NCBI GenBank assembly: GCA_025738555.1
Contig: JAOVFP010000004.1
Coordinates: 5,766,001-5,830,000 of the forward strand
Reading direction: 5' to 3'
DNA length: 64,000 nt
From: Cyathus striatus
Lineage: Eukaryota > Basidiomycota > Agaricomycetes > Agaricales > Nidulariaceae
The notes beneath the pieces were generated by a model, which saw nothing but the letters and a program-made list of their open reading frames with translations, did not search any database and had not been told where the DNA came from. The stretch's first letter is position 1. Each line of letters opens with the position of its first letter. Below, piece after piece: positions 33,846 to 44,939 of the stretch. The position numbers and the translations under genes were made by a program.

Positions 33846-34820
33846 AAACTTTTAAAAGAAGTAGAACAAGTAAATTACTCCACACAAGTAGATGGCAATT
33901 TAATAACATTAAAGCCTCTACAGTCAAGACCCCTGGATCTTCCTTTCTCAGTGCAAAAGCTACAGAAGTAAACACATTTGTAAACAATATAGGAGAGGAA
34001 TCTATGAAGGTAATACTTGATTCCAGTTCAGATATTACTCTTATTTCAGAAAAAGCATTATGTGATTGCATTAAGAATCCAAAAATATGAACAGGACAAT
34101 GAATAAAGTTAATTCAAGTAACTGGTAACACTATTATCACAGGCTATACCACACTGGATTTAATTTTTGAAACAGAAGAAGGTATGGTTAAGCTAACTAT
34201 TGAAGCTTATGTAGTTAAAGGAATGTCTACTGAGTTTATTCTTGGAAATGACTTTGCTGATCAATACTCATTATCACTTATGTGAAATGAGGGTGACACC
34301 CATGTGTTATTAGGCGACTCAGGACAAAAGGTACATGTACAGAATTCAATAACTAAACCTTTCATGGATGAAACAGGACATGTGTTTAAAATACAAGTAC
34401 ATGGAGACTTGAACAATAAAATATCCAGAGCATGAAATCATTGAAAACAACAGCTACTAAAGAAATGTGGAAAGGATACTTGACACACTGTACAAAGTAC
34501 GAAATCAGTAACTATTCAACCTGGGACTTCAAAGCTAGTTGAGGTAGAAGCTTATTTTCCTACAAATTGTGATACCCTTTTTGTTGAGCGAATGTTTAGT
34601 ACTAACAAAAACATGGAGGATATTTATGGCTCTGCTGACTCACTATATCCAAAGAAAAACCTGGTCTGCATATTGCAAATTTCTCCGAATTTGTGGTAAC
34701 TATAGCAGAAGGTCAGACATTAGGTACTAGTCATAATCCTAAAAGCTGGTTAGACAATAAAAGATGCATGACAAAATCGGCCTTACAATCTGCAGAAGCA
34801 CATGCCAATTTTATTTGAAA
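33842..34820 (+). pseudogene. Ty3/gypsy aspartic protease region
   Basis: The catalytic block reads VILDSSSDITLISEKAL (about 34010-34060); the family motif is D-S/T-G, so Gly has become Ser. The codon is AGT after TCC, which a CpG-to-CpA change of GGT would give. The conserved second block EFILGNDFADQYSLSL follows near 34235. In-frame TGAs flank it (34088, 34100, 34282, 34434, 34441, 34475 region), again mostly at Arg-compatible sites. Non-functional. Confidence 0.75.
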
Positions 34821-34848
34821 ATTAGTTAAAGAACTAAGTAATGGGACC

Positions 34849-36340
34849 ATGCAGTCAAAACTTGATAAAAATCAATCTGTGAATATAGATCATAATGAAC
34901 ATGACACACCTTTAGAAGGCAGACCAAAGACAGCTGAAGTACCTCCAATTCCAGTGACCAAAGCTGAATTTTTGGCTAGTTTAGACATTTGCTCTGAATT
35001 AACAGATAAACAACAAGCAGATTTAGCAAGGATTCTTGAAAACCATGAGGAAGCATTTGGTATTGATGGGCGGTTAGGAAATTATGAAGCTAAAGTGGAT
35101 ATACCATTAAAACCAGGGTCAAAGTCAGTATCAGTGCCACCATTCCTTCAGTCACCGGCAAAAAGAGAAGTAATTGACAAACAAATGGATTCTTGGTTAG
35201 AACTCAATGTTATTGAACCTTCAGTTAGTCCATGGGTGGCCCCAGTTTTTATTGTATACTGCAATGGTAAGCCTAGGATGGTTACAGATATGAGAAAACT
35301 AAACAAGATGGTTATTCCTGATGAATTTCCATTACCATGACAGGAAGATATACTTCAATCATTATTTGGAAGCCAATACCTATCAACTTTAGATGCATTA
35401 TCAGGTTTTACACAGTTAAGCATAGATGAAAAAGATAAGGAGAAATTAGCATTTTGTACTCACTGAGGTCTATTCCAGTTCAAACAAATGCCATTTGGAT
35501 ATAGAAATGGTCCAGCAGTCTTTCAACACATTATGCAAAAGGTACTAGCACCATATCTATGGATTTTTGCATTAGTGTATATCAATGATATTGTCATATA
35601 CTCACCTATGTTTGAAGACCACCTAAAACATGTAGACCTAGTCTTAACTGCTATTCAAAATGCAAAAATCACCCTATCACCCTCTAAATGTCATTTTGGG
35701 TACCAATTATTATTACTATTAGGACAGAAGGTATCTCAATTAGGATTATCAACTCACAAGGAAAAGGTTGAGGCCATATTATAATTAGATGAGTCATGAA
35801 ATCTGAAGGAGCTACAAATGTTCTTGGGTATGATGGTATATTTCATGTCATACATACCATTTTATGCCTGGATGGCTCATCTGTTATTTGCACTATTAAA
35901 GCAAAAATCCAAATGGGAATGGGGAGAAAATGAGAGTGAAGCATTCAATCTTTGCAAACAAGCACTCACTGAAGCACTGGTTCATGCACATCCAATACCA
36001 GGAAAACCTTACAGGATTTACTCTGATGCATGTAATTATGCAATAGCAGCTATTGTACAACAGATTCAACCTATCAAGATACAAGAACTTCATGGAACCA
36101 AGATGTACAAATGTTTAGAACATGCCTATAATTCAAATGAATCAGTTCCAATTCTATTAGTACATTTAATTAAAACTCAGTTAGATGTACCTACAAATGA
36201 TACCTGGGGAACAACATTTGATGATACCAAAGTACATATTGAGTGTGTCATAGCCTACTGGTCTCATGTTCTACAACTGGCAGAACGAAATTACTCCCCC
36301 ACAGAATGAGAGACTTTAGCAGATTAATCAAATTTCAGCC
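34849..36340 (+). pseudogene. Ty3/gypsy reverse transcriptase and RNase H N-part
   Basis: RT finger/palm blocks: WVAPVFIVYCNGKPRMVTDMRKLN, STLDALSGFTQL, FCTH-stop-GLFQFKQMPFG, GPAVFQHIMQ. The active site reads ALVYINDIVIYS, where Y-x-D-D is expected, so the first catalytic Asp is Asn (AAT in ATCAAT; ATCGAT would restore it). RNase H follows at 35950-36300 with YRIYSDACNYAIAAIVQQ and ERNYSPTE-stop-ETLA. Stops at 35338, 35464, 35782, 35797 and 36307 are TGA at family Arg positions or similar. The RNase H tail is cut by the AT-rich insertion. Confidence 0.85.
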
Positions 36341-36344
36341 ATTA

Positions 36345-36770
36345 TTACACTGTGTGCACACCTCAATATTTCAATGTGAAATAGCTTTGAAATATTGTGG
36401 AAATATTCTTTATATTACATCATTATTCTGCTTTGTAATACTCTTACAATTCACATACAATATTTCTCACATATTTGAAAGTCACAATAACAAAGAAATA
36501 TTGAAACCTGATCCCCATTTTCTTTGAAATTCTTTATTCAATATTTCAAAGGTTTTTCACCTATGAAATAACAAAGAAATATTTATTTGGGTAGTCACAA
36601 TGAGCTTTGTCTACCATTGTCTTATCTTTGTGACACATGTGACAAGGTTCTTATCTAAGAGATCTTAGCAAGATCTTAGTCACAGTAGCATTGTGACATA
36701 TGTCATGGTCATCACACTTGTCCCACAGTGTCACACATGTCGCAGTTGTCACAGTAGTCACAGTAAGAGG
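36345..36770. mobile_element. AT-rich insertion in the RNase H region with TGTCAC palindromes
   Basis: Coding similarity stops at LIKFQPLL and resumes in the integrase at 36773. The insert carries repeated AATATTTC/GAAATATT segments (36362-36590), then clustered GTGACACATGTGACA-like and TGTCACACATGTC motifs (36630-36765), similar in core to the satellites at 2642 and 48000. No target duplication could be fixed. Confidence 0.55.
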
Positions 36771-36772
36771 TA

Positions 36773-38296
36773 ATGTCAGACATCAAAGCATCAAAAGATA
36801 ACATGCATACATCTAAGTACACCCAATATCATCTTGGGGAAAATAACCTATTGTATTTTGATGATTCTGACAGTGCCTCACGCTTATGCATTCCTTCAAA
36901 TCTGAAAGCACAACTAATGAACGAACTGCATAATACAATAAGTGAAGCAGCACATGGGGGATATTTTAGAACATACAACAGGATAACAAGCAGATACTAC
37001 TGGCCACGGATGTCTCATGACATTAAAGAGTTTGTGAAAACTTGTGATATTTGTCAAAAAACCAAAGTAGAAAGGCATGCCCCTGTTGGATTATTACGTC
37101 TGATACCAATTCCACACCAACCATTCGAAGTTGTCACTATGGACTTTATAACCCAGCTACCTTCATCAAATAGTTATGATGCAGTCCTTGTAATCATTGA
37201 TAAACTTACTAATTATGCCACATTCATCCCAACTATCACAAAACTTAAAGAGCATGATGCAGCAAAACTATTTTTTGACCATGTTATCTCACACTATGGA
37301 ATACCATGACAAGTCATATCAGATCATGATGTACAATGGAAAAACATGTTCTGGAAGGAAATATGTCATTTACTTGGAATTAATAGAGCACTTACAACCT
37401 CATATCACCCTCAGGCTGATGGACAAACAGAAATCATGAATCAAATCCTTGAGATTGCACTAAGGGCTTACATTGGTCCAAAATGAGATGATTGGAGTTC
37501 TCATTTACCATCATTAGCCTTTTCCTATAACACCAGTGTGCACACCTCAACAGGTTTCACTCCTAGCTATCTTCTTTGAGGATATCATCCAATAACAGGA
37601 ACTTCAACAGCTATTCATAAAGTAAGCATTGAATGACCAACAGAAAGTACTGACCCAGCTAGTGAACAATTCAATATGGTAGGTGAACCTTTATTTCACC
37701 CAAAAGCAACCCAGATGGTCAACACATTTAATGCAGAGTGTAAGAAAGCTCAGGACACTTTAATCCTATCCCAGGTATTCCAGAAATGATCCTACAACAA
37801 TGGAAGATTAGACATCAAATTTGAAGAAGGAGATAAAGTTATGATCAACCCACATTCTTTGAAACTCCTCAAGAAAGAGAAAGGATTAGGTCAAAAATTG
37901 TTAATGTGATATGAAGGACCTTTTGAAGTCACTCAAAAAATCAGTCCTGTAGCTTACAGAATCAGACTACCAACTTCATATGGCATTCATCCAATTATCA
38001 ACATTGCTCACATTGAACCATACCACGAATCACCAGAGGAGTTTGGAAAAAGGCCATGCCACAAACTGAACTGAGAAGATTTCGAGGAGTTACCTGAACA
38101 GGAAATTGAGGCTATCATAGTGGAATCAATGTGAAAAGTGCGTAATGGACAACACATGCCCATCTATCTAACACATTTTCTTGGCTTTGGGCCAGACCAT
38201 GATGAATGGCTCATGAGGGATGAGCTTTGCAATGCACACAAATTTTTGCAGAAATGGGAATCAGAAACAAAATCACTAAAGACCAAGCAATTCTGA
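36773..38296 (+). pseudogene. Ty3/gypsy integrase with chromodomain
   Basis: HHCC zinc finger: LMNELHNTISEAAHGGYFRT...TCDICQKTK. The DDE core has VTMDFITQLPSS (D1), VISDHDVQW (D2) and YHPQADGQTEIMNQ (E), all three acidic residues kept. A GPF/GPY-like block (KLLM-stop-YEGPFEVT) and a chromodomain (YLTHFLGFGPDHDEWLM, HKFLQKW; 38120-38270) follow. The chromodomain is expected to steer integration to modified chromatin. TGA interrupts after YGIP, GPK, YLL, SIE, FQK, KLLM, KLN and ESM, sites where Arg is usual. The frame ends at 38296. Confidence 0.85.
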
Positions 38297-38414
38297 CATA
38301 TATAAACCCCTCTCAGTTTTGTGGGCACACCAACTCATTATCCAACATTCGAGTTTTCATTCCTGCTTTTCCTTCTGCATCATGTCCCATTCCACCACTG
38401 TCCTTGCTGTGTTG

Positions 38415-39420
38415 ATACGACTAACTTGGGTTTACGTTATATTATTAGCAGTAGCACCACTAACGAGAAATATCTTCTCTAAGTTAGTTATATTTAGTAC
38501 GAAGGGTGTATGTATTTCCAATATGAAAATAGAACAAGATAATGATTCTGGGTTATTTCTAAAGCTTGGTTTCGGAGACTTCAAGAGCAGTTTCAGTTAA
38601 AAACTCGAAGTTCTAATATTCAATTCAACAAACTAATACTCGGTACTTCAGATACTAGTCAAAAACTTCGAATACTAATTCCAGAACGTTACTCTACTCT
38701 GAGAATGGAAGACAGCTCGTGCAGTACTTACTTTACTTATTCTACCATCCCTAAATTATATACTAAAAATCCTACCTACGTTATTTGTACTGGTAAATAG
38801 TGTATAGTGGATGCAAATAGACTGCGTATGCTATTTCTAAGGCTGTTCATATGTTCCCTAAGGTGTGGAGAACCCCCCCCATATGGCAATCCATATGGTT
38901 ACACCTTATTCCAGAAGGGCCTCAAATGCTGCGGCGTTGGTACGAGCCCGGTACATGTGCTAAAACACGTGGTTACAAGGAATTTCGGAGTTAACGGCTC
39001 TTTCTGCGATGCGCATCAATAGTGCGTGATGGCATTGGTACTGTGCTTGGCTGTTTCATGCGCCATCATCCATGTGGTTTTACACATGTAAGTTATTCTA
39101 TTATTCAGACCCGGATATCATAGACATGCAGCATATTTCTGAAAGCTACTGGCTGAGCAACAGCGGTCCATATGTTCTGATTTAGGGATTTTCCGGAGGG
39201 TTCTATACAACGGCACGTGGTCTATTGGACTTGGTGCAGGGAATCATTTGAGATGCATGAGAGCGGTACAGTGGCTTCATTGTAAAATAATAATAATTGT
39301 AAAAGAGATAGCGCAACGGCTACTAATAAACCAAAGTAGTGTATTAAATGAGTACAAAGAACTGACAACCCATATGATATACTTCCAATACCCTTGGTTC
39401 GTATCGCTGAGATACTTTGG
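38415..39420 (+). repeat. LTR-like sequence followed by primer-binding-site motifs
   Basis: It begins TGTTGATACGACTAAC and resembles 14400-14560. A later part (TTCAATTCAACAAACTAATACTCGGTA at about 38617) resembles 63485-63520. It is followed by TGGCGGCATGGGCCTCAACC at 39422 and TGGCAACTCGGGACTCGTTCC at 39494, paired as at 14572/14633. CpG is more frequent than in the gypsy body to its left, suggesting a younger insertion. No complete element or TSD was resolved. Confidence 0.45.
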
Positions 39421-39584
39421 CTGGCGGCATGGGCCTCAACCCCAGCCCTTGTACTCGTCCCTTAGTAGTGTATTTTGTAGAAAATACTATAGTTGGCAAC
39501 TCGGGACTCGTTCCAACTCTTGCACTCATGGGGTGGTTCCTTGTACAGATTTAAATATAGAAGTTGCATAAAATGAAATAATAA

Positions 39585-40484
39585 TTGAAAAATGAGTGTA
39601 TATTAAAAGCCGGCGTATCAGTGTCTCAATACCGCAATAGCTATGATGTATTGTGTCTTCCTCCAGCTGATGCCAATGACCTGAAGGTATTTGTCACACT
39701 CATGTCTCCGTTGTTTGCCCCATTGCTGCAGAATGAGATTATGGACTTCAACCTTCATGTATTATCAACTTCTTCTGCATACATTTCATCCTGGGACTTA
39801 TATTTTTATTTTATCAGGGTGTTTCTTATTATGCTCTTGAGGATGTCAAGTCTGTGCCAATCTGGCACCAGTTATGAACTATGGGTTGGTATATCCTTTG
39901 AGCTGCTCATTGTTAGCAGTATGGTGACAATTTTGATAAATATCCATGAAGCATCCCAACTGACCATCTCCACAAGATCCAAATGGACTACCCTGTCTTC
40001 TTACAAGCTGAGCTCTTCAAGAAATGTAACCTGCTGAAGAAATTCCTGCCTTCAATCAATTCATGCAATGCTATGTATGTGGAAATCAAACAGAACACAT
40101 TTGATGTGTTCAGTTGGATTCAGATTGCCAGGTATAGGAGTTGTCAACTAGAGCATTCCCACTGGGACTGGAGAGACCCTGAGGAGATTGACTCATGAGC
40201 TTCTGCACTCACAACCACTGATCCTCTTTCATTTATTAACTTCATTCAGCTCTCTCAACTTTTCCTCTATCACTCAATCCAATCAAACCCCACTTACCAT
40301 TGAGCATCACCCTTCCAATTCCACCTCTACCTCTCTTGCAATGCACAAGAAATGCAAAGCTCAATCCCATTATCACTCATCTCAAGATGATGCCAAACAC
40401 ACATACTATCAGAATCGGCCAAGGTACAACCCATATAAAGTCAAGAAAGCCACCTCTGGATCTGTTGACATCCTTATGGCATAA
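39585..40484 (+). pseudogene. Unassigned coding fragments before a polypurine tract
   Basis: Pieces in different frames look protein-like: YDVLCLPPADANDLKVFVTLMSP near 39630, MDYPVFLQAELFKKCNLLKKFLPSIN near 39983, FDVFSWIQIARYRSC and HWDWRDPEEIDS near 40110-40190, then a Ser/Thr/Pro-rich tail to 40484. No family is recognised. Its position just upstream of a G-tract and a TGTTATAGG boundary suggests the 3' end of a retroelement, but this is inference. Confidence 0.3.
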
Positions 40485-40599
40485 GGTTTTCTTCGCATTT
40501 TTAGCATGTTAACTATTCCAATCAATAAACATTTGAAACTGTTCTATACTTTTCATTCACATCATTATCTTTTCACTTACATCAAAACTAGTAGACAGG

Positions 40600-41100
40600 G
40601 GGGGAATTGTTATAGGTATCCTATAGCATAGACATATTTTAGCCTACATCAGGAAAAACTGAGATTCATAATTTATGCTAGTTAGTACTAATTATTATAA
40701 TTAGTATGAACAAGCCTAATTGTGTTTAGTTAGATGTAATTCACAATAATTTAGTCATAATTATTGATTCATGTAACAAGGTACTGTTGGCTTAGTATAA
40801 AATATGCATAAACTTATTTAATGAGGCATAATTATATTTAGGGATTTTCATTATGGTGAATTGTCTCATAATTATATGTATTTAACCTAATTCAACATTG
40901 GGCTTTGGTGTTACATTTACTTATAGTGAATCACAACATAATTATGTATATATTTAACTTAATTCAACATTGAGCTTTGGTGTTACATTAAATTATGCAT
41001 AATTACAAGTGACTAACAAAGGCATTGAAGATAGGTTTTATCTTAAGTAGTAATTAGATGTAGTTATGCAGTAATTATTCTCATTTAAATGCTATTTACA
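40600..41100 (+). repeat. Probable 3' LTR after a polypurine tract
   Basis: AGACAGGGGGGGAA at about 40593-40606 is directly followed by TGTTATAGGTATCC, the usual PPT/LTR junction. The segment is AT-rich with repeats (TAATTCAACATTGRGCTTTGGTGTTACAT twice, near 40890 and 40960). A related fragment lies at 62200-62360 (CATCAGAAAAAATTGAGAT). The right boundary is unresolved. Confidence 0.4.
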
Positions 41101-41106
41101 TAGGAT

Positions 41107-44100
41107 TTATACAAAAATGCGGTACATATGTTTGTCAGTAAATCTATTAATAAAGAATGTATCACATAGATCAAGTACAGTACTACTTGTCCACTGCACT
41201 GGGGCAAAGGCACCAAACTTGGGAAATAGGTGAACACTTCTTTGTACTCTTTCTACTGGAATTATTTCACCCAGTCTATCTCCATCTTTATCTTTCTTGG
41301 GAGATATTTTATACATTAGATGATTGGGATGAGGTTCATCAGGTATGTCACTAAACCACTCAACATATGCCAGGTGTTCAGGATTATCAGAACCATTATG
41401 AAATATTTGTGACCATAAATTTGGTGGAAGTGAAAATATAACACGTACACATCCAACTTTGAATCCTATAGTAACAACATTGTCAATTAATATTAATGAT
41501 GAAAATGGCTTAACATACCTTGTATTCCTGTGATACTACCTTCAGTGTTGCTTATTGATTCCTTTAGAATCAGTGCTGTATCAAACCGACCAGAAATGTA
41601 TGACATTGTTTTATTGTGGGATATTGGATGAGCATGAATAGAGTCTGATACTAATGTATTGCCAGTATACTGATCAATTTGCTAATATTTGATACGATGC
41701 CAGACCCAGTAGTTTTTTAATGGCATATGTACACCCCACAATTCCTTTTTTATCATACTTGGTAACATATCAGGGTGGTTGCATTTTAAAACATACTTGG
41801 CAAATGCATTTCTGAAGTCAATTGCACCATATTCAATTTCAAGTGCATCTAGGCTAACTTTACGTGCACTTGGAAACTTTGATAAATGTATAGTTCTGTT
41901 AAGCTCAAGACCAGGGGCTGCCATTCATAAACTTTTGGAACTGGTTTTCCTGATATACACCAAGCAATGTACTGCTCATGACAATATATTTTTTCCTTTC
42001 TTTCAAGCCATCTTGTCATTTGTTTAAATTCATCCTTGTGATTGCTTGCTCTGTATGCTTCCTTTGCCAAATCAATGTGAAGTTGTTCTGTATATTCTAT
42101 ATTGTAATTATCTGTAGTACCAAATAATTTGATTCTTTTGACATAGTGCTCAGCAAAATGGAGCTTTGGAAGATTGTAGTCTTGTCATATTTTAAGCTCA
42201 ATGAATATATCTCTGTTTTCATGAAAAGACTGTAATGATTGTTCTAGCAAGATTAAAGTTTTATCAGTGTGGATTGGGTATTGTGCTAGATATAAAAAAT
42301 CAAGCAATTCACGAACACAGCATACAAGTCTAGCAGATGAGATTCCATGAGGTAATGGAATATCTATTATTAGCCCCAGAAGAATTTGTGCAATTTGATC
42401 ATGTTCTTGGCCAGTGACTCTGGACAGGGATGTAATACCCTTTGTAAAAAATCTTATATTATGATTAGGAGGAAGTCGACAACAATGTGCATCAATTTCA
42501 GTTTCACCAAATGCCTTAACAACCCATGCTACAAGGTGCTTTATGATACCTTGATGAAGTTGATGAAGAACATCAGGTGAAATTGATTCATAAATATTCA
42601 CATGTGGAAGATTTTTCCAAAAAGGATCAATTACAGGCTTCACTCAAGACTCTTGGCAAGTTTGTAGAAATGCTGCAGTATTTACATCAAATGAATCAAG
42701 GACATCTAAAATGGCATCAAGATCATGATATGAAGATGAAACATCTGAATCAAAGTCTTCCAACTCAGGTTTAACAGCAGGACAAGTTGGGCAATCTCTA
42801 TAGTATACACAAGTTGTTAAGATCTGCTCAGGATAGTCTCCTATAAATACAGCAAATAGTGGATGCATGCGCTGCAAACAACCATCAGCAGTAGTCATAT
42901 AAAATCCCTTATCACCAAGTGTCTCCAGTGGTTTTAAGATAGTTGACATACATGCATGATATAGATTGGCAAGCATACACTGCCCAGAAGACTTATTGGT
43001 CACACCTTCTAACATGTAGTTGGTAAATATCCAAGCAATACTAAAAGGCAAAGAAGGTTACTAGGGAGTAATAGCTATGAAACTATGTAAAGGTCATTGC
43101 TTACTCTTGCTAACAATCAAGCAGGGGTGAGTCTGGGGGAATATCTTCAGAATACACAAGGTGATTCCGGGCAAGGGAGGGATGAAAACACTACAATATT
43201 CACTTGTAATCTATAACACTTGTAATCACTAATAATAAACTAAGCTTCTTTGAGGTCCTGGGAGGGCTTAGATCACACTGGGTTTTTACACTCAGAAATT
43301 GAATAGATTATCACGAATACACTAAATAGCACTGATAGTGGAAGGAATCAATACAGGATTGCTTGGTTCTACATGAGCAGGTTTGCGAGTCTTATATACT
43401 ACTGGAAAAGCGGAGTTCTTAGGTACTGTAAAGGTACTGTACAGGTATCGCAGATGTCTAGATAAGGTAATTAACTACGACGCAGGGCAGAGGGACATGT
43501 GCAAAGGTCTGGATAGGAGAGCGTTGGACATAGCTCCTCAATAGGGGCAGGTGTGTGTAATAATAAAGACACGCTTAGTGGCTGATGCATGTGTTTAGAT
43601 GCCCCATCGCATCATGGGCCTAAAGATAGAACCATTGGCAACCACGGCTTCGGGTATATGGTCTGTTTGCTTTGATCGGTAGATCAGGGTGAGATCTCAT
43701 TCACAAGATGCTGGGGACTGATCTGGTTTGAGTCCAGAGTAGCGGCAATAGCTGTTGGTGCTTGATGGGCGCCTTGATGCTGTCAGCTTCTTTGGGTAAG
43801 TTGTGCTGCTGGAACCATCCTGTGACCTGGACGTGTCGCGTTACTGCACGCTTATAGTGGATCAAGTGCCACTGGGGTTCTATATACTTGCTTTCCTGCT
43901 AATCCCTTATTATAATCACTATTGCTTTTAGATCTGTTCACTATGTCCTTGGTGGTGGTGACTATAAATAGCACAATCGTTGGCAGTTCGGACCTCACTC
44001 CAATGCTTAGGTAATCCAATGGTGATTGCAAGTGAGTGATTTATATTATGTAGATATCGCAAAAATTATGCTTATATACATTGTACGTCTGTCAGGCATA

Positions 44101-44935
44101 TCAATACATATGCTCTTGCTGATGGTTTTCAACAAATCTCTTTTGGAATATTTCCAATTGTAAGATAAACAGAATAGACTGTTTGTTTTGGAATAAAGTT
44201 AGCTGTGTCTTATCAGTTGAAATAATTATTGGAACAATTGTTGAGCCAGGTGTTTTTGTTTCCAGCTCCTTCTATGGTTATGTGAGAAAATATTAGCAAT
44301 TATTATTATCATTTTAGTTCAAATTCATTCACCTGCTTTTCCCACCACCATCTTCCTGTATGCATATCATAATACATTCTAGTTGTTTCAGTATCATCTG
44401 TGTAGTGCTTTTCAGGTTCAAATATGAGATATGGTGCAAAGTTGGGATCTCCCAGTAGTGCTTTGACACAGTCAATGATATCTCAAAAATAGACATCACA
44501 AGTTTCATTTCCAATACAGATTTCTTTCTGAACAAAATGTGGACAGCCTGGTAAATTCTCATCAATTCTTTTGTTGAGCTCTGAGGAAGACTTAAAAGAG
44601 AGTCCCAGTTTATTAATAACCTAATACATTTAATATTAGCTTGGTTAAATCACTTTATAATATAAATTACCCCATCAATCTGTATTAACTGGTCAAATGC
44701 ATTTGAACTTGGACCTTGGAGTTTAGCCCATTTGGCTATTTCCCATTCCAATTTAGATTTAAATGGGTGATAATAATTTTTTTCATCACCAACTTTAGCA
44801 TAATACTCATCATTTTGAGTAGTATTGTTAGCTGACAAGACTTTGCCTGCCTTTTTGCAGTACTGTGGCACATTGTACCAATGTTATGCATTACGAAACA
44901 ATCCCCACTGAAGAATATGAAGCAATAATATGATT
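41107..44935 (-). pseudogene. Plavaka-type transposase relic
   Basis: Read from right to left, segments follow the order of the fungal Plavaka (CACTA-related) transposase. These are HPFKSKLEWEIAKWAKLQGPSSNAFDQLI (44750), APYLIFEPEKHYTDD...YYDMHTGRWWW (44400), TIVPIIISTDKTQLT and a YLTIGNIPKE block (44170), and ANLYHACM...DGCLQRMHPLFAVFIGDYPEQ (42900). Then come FWKNLPHVNIYESISPDVLHQLHQGIIKHL (42590), RFFTKGITSLSRVTGQEHDQIAQILLG (42410), EAYRASNHKDEFKQMTRWLERKEKI (42030), HAHPISHNKT and RFDTALI (41600), and RSVHLFPKFGAFAPVQW (41210). Frames change several times and TGA occurs at Arg-type positions; NIPKEI is followed by TGT TGA where the family has Arg-Arg. A ~1-kb insertion separates YVLI (44095) from LLGYLPTT (43040). 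Non-functional. Confidence 0.85.
43055..44090. mobile_element. ~1-kb insertion in the Plavaka relic, LTR-like
   Basis: It breaks the transposase reading between two adjacent motifs. It retains CpG, unlike its host, so it is younger. It contains TATAAATAG at about 43963, followed by TTGGCAGTTCGGACCTCACTCC at 43980, a primer-binding-site-like motif related to those at 14572 and 39422. AGGCA occurs at both edges and may be a 5-bp duplication, but this is weak. Confidence 0.45.
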
Positions 44936-44939
44936 GATG

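Larger units (their letters stand above)
31737..38296 (+). mobile_element. Ty3/gypsy retrotransposon with chromodomain, decayed
   Basis: The order gag, protease, RT, RNase H, integrase, chromodomain on the plus strand defines a Ty3/gypsy chromovirus-type element. The LTRs could not be fixed; the LTR-like sequence at 38415-39420 is a candidate for the 3' side. Decay is mainly by TGA codons at Arg positions. An unrelated ~430-bp AT-rich insertion (about 36345-36770) sits in the RNase H region. Confidence 0.85.
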
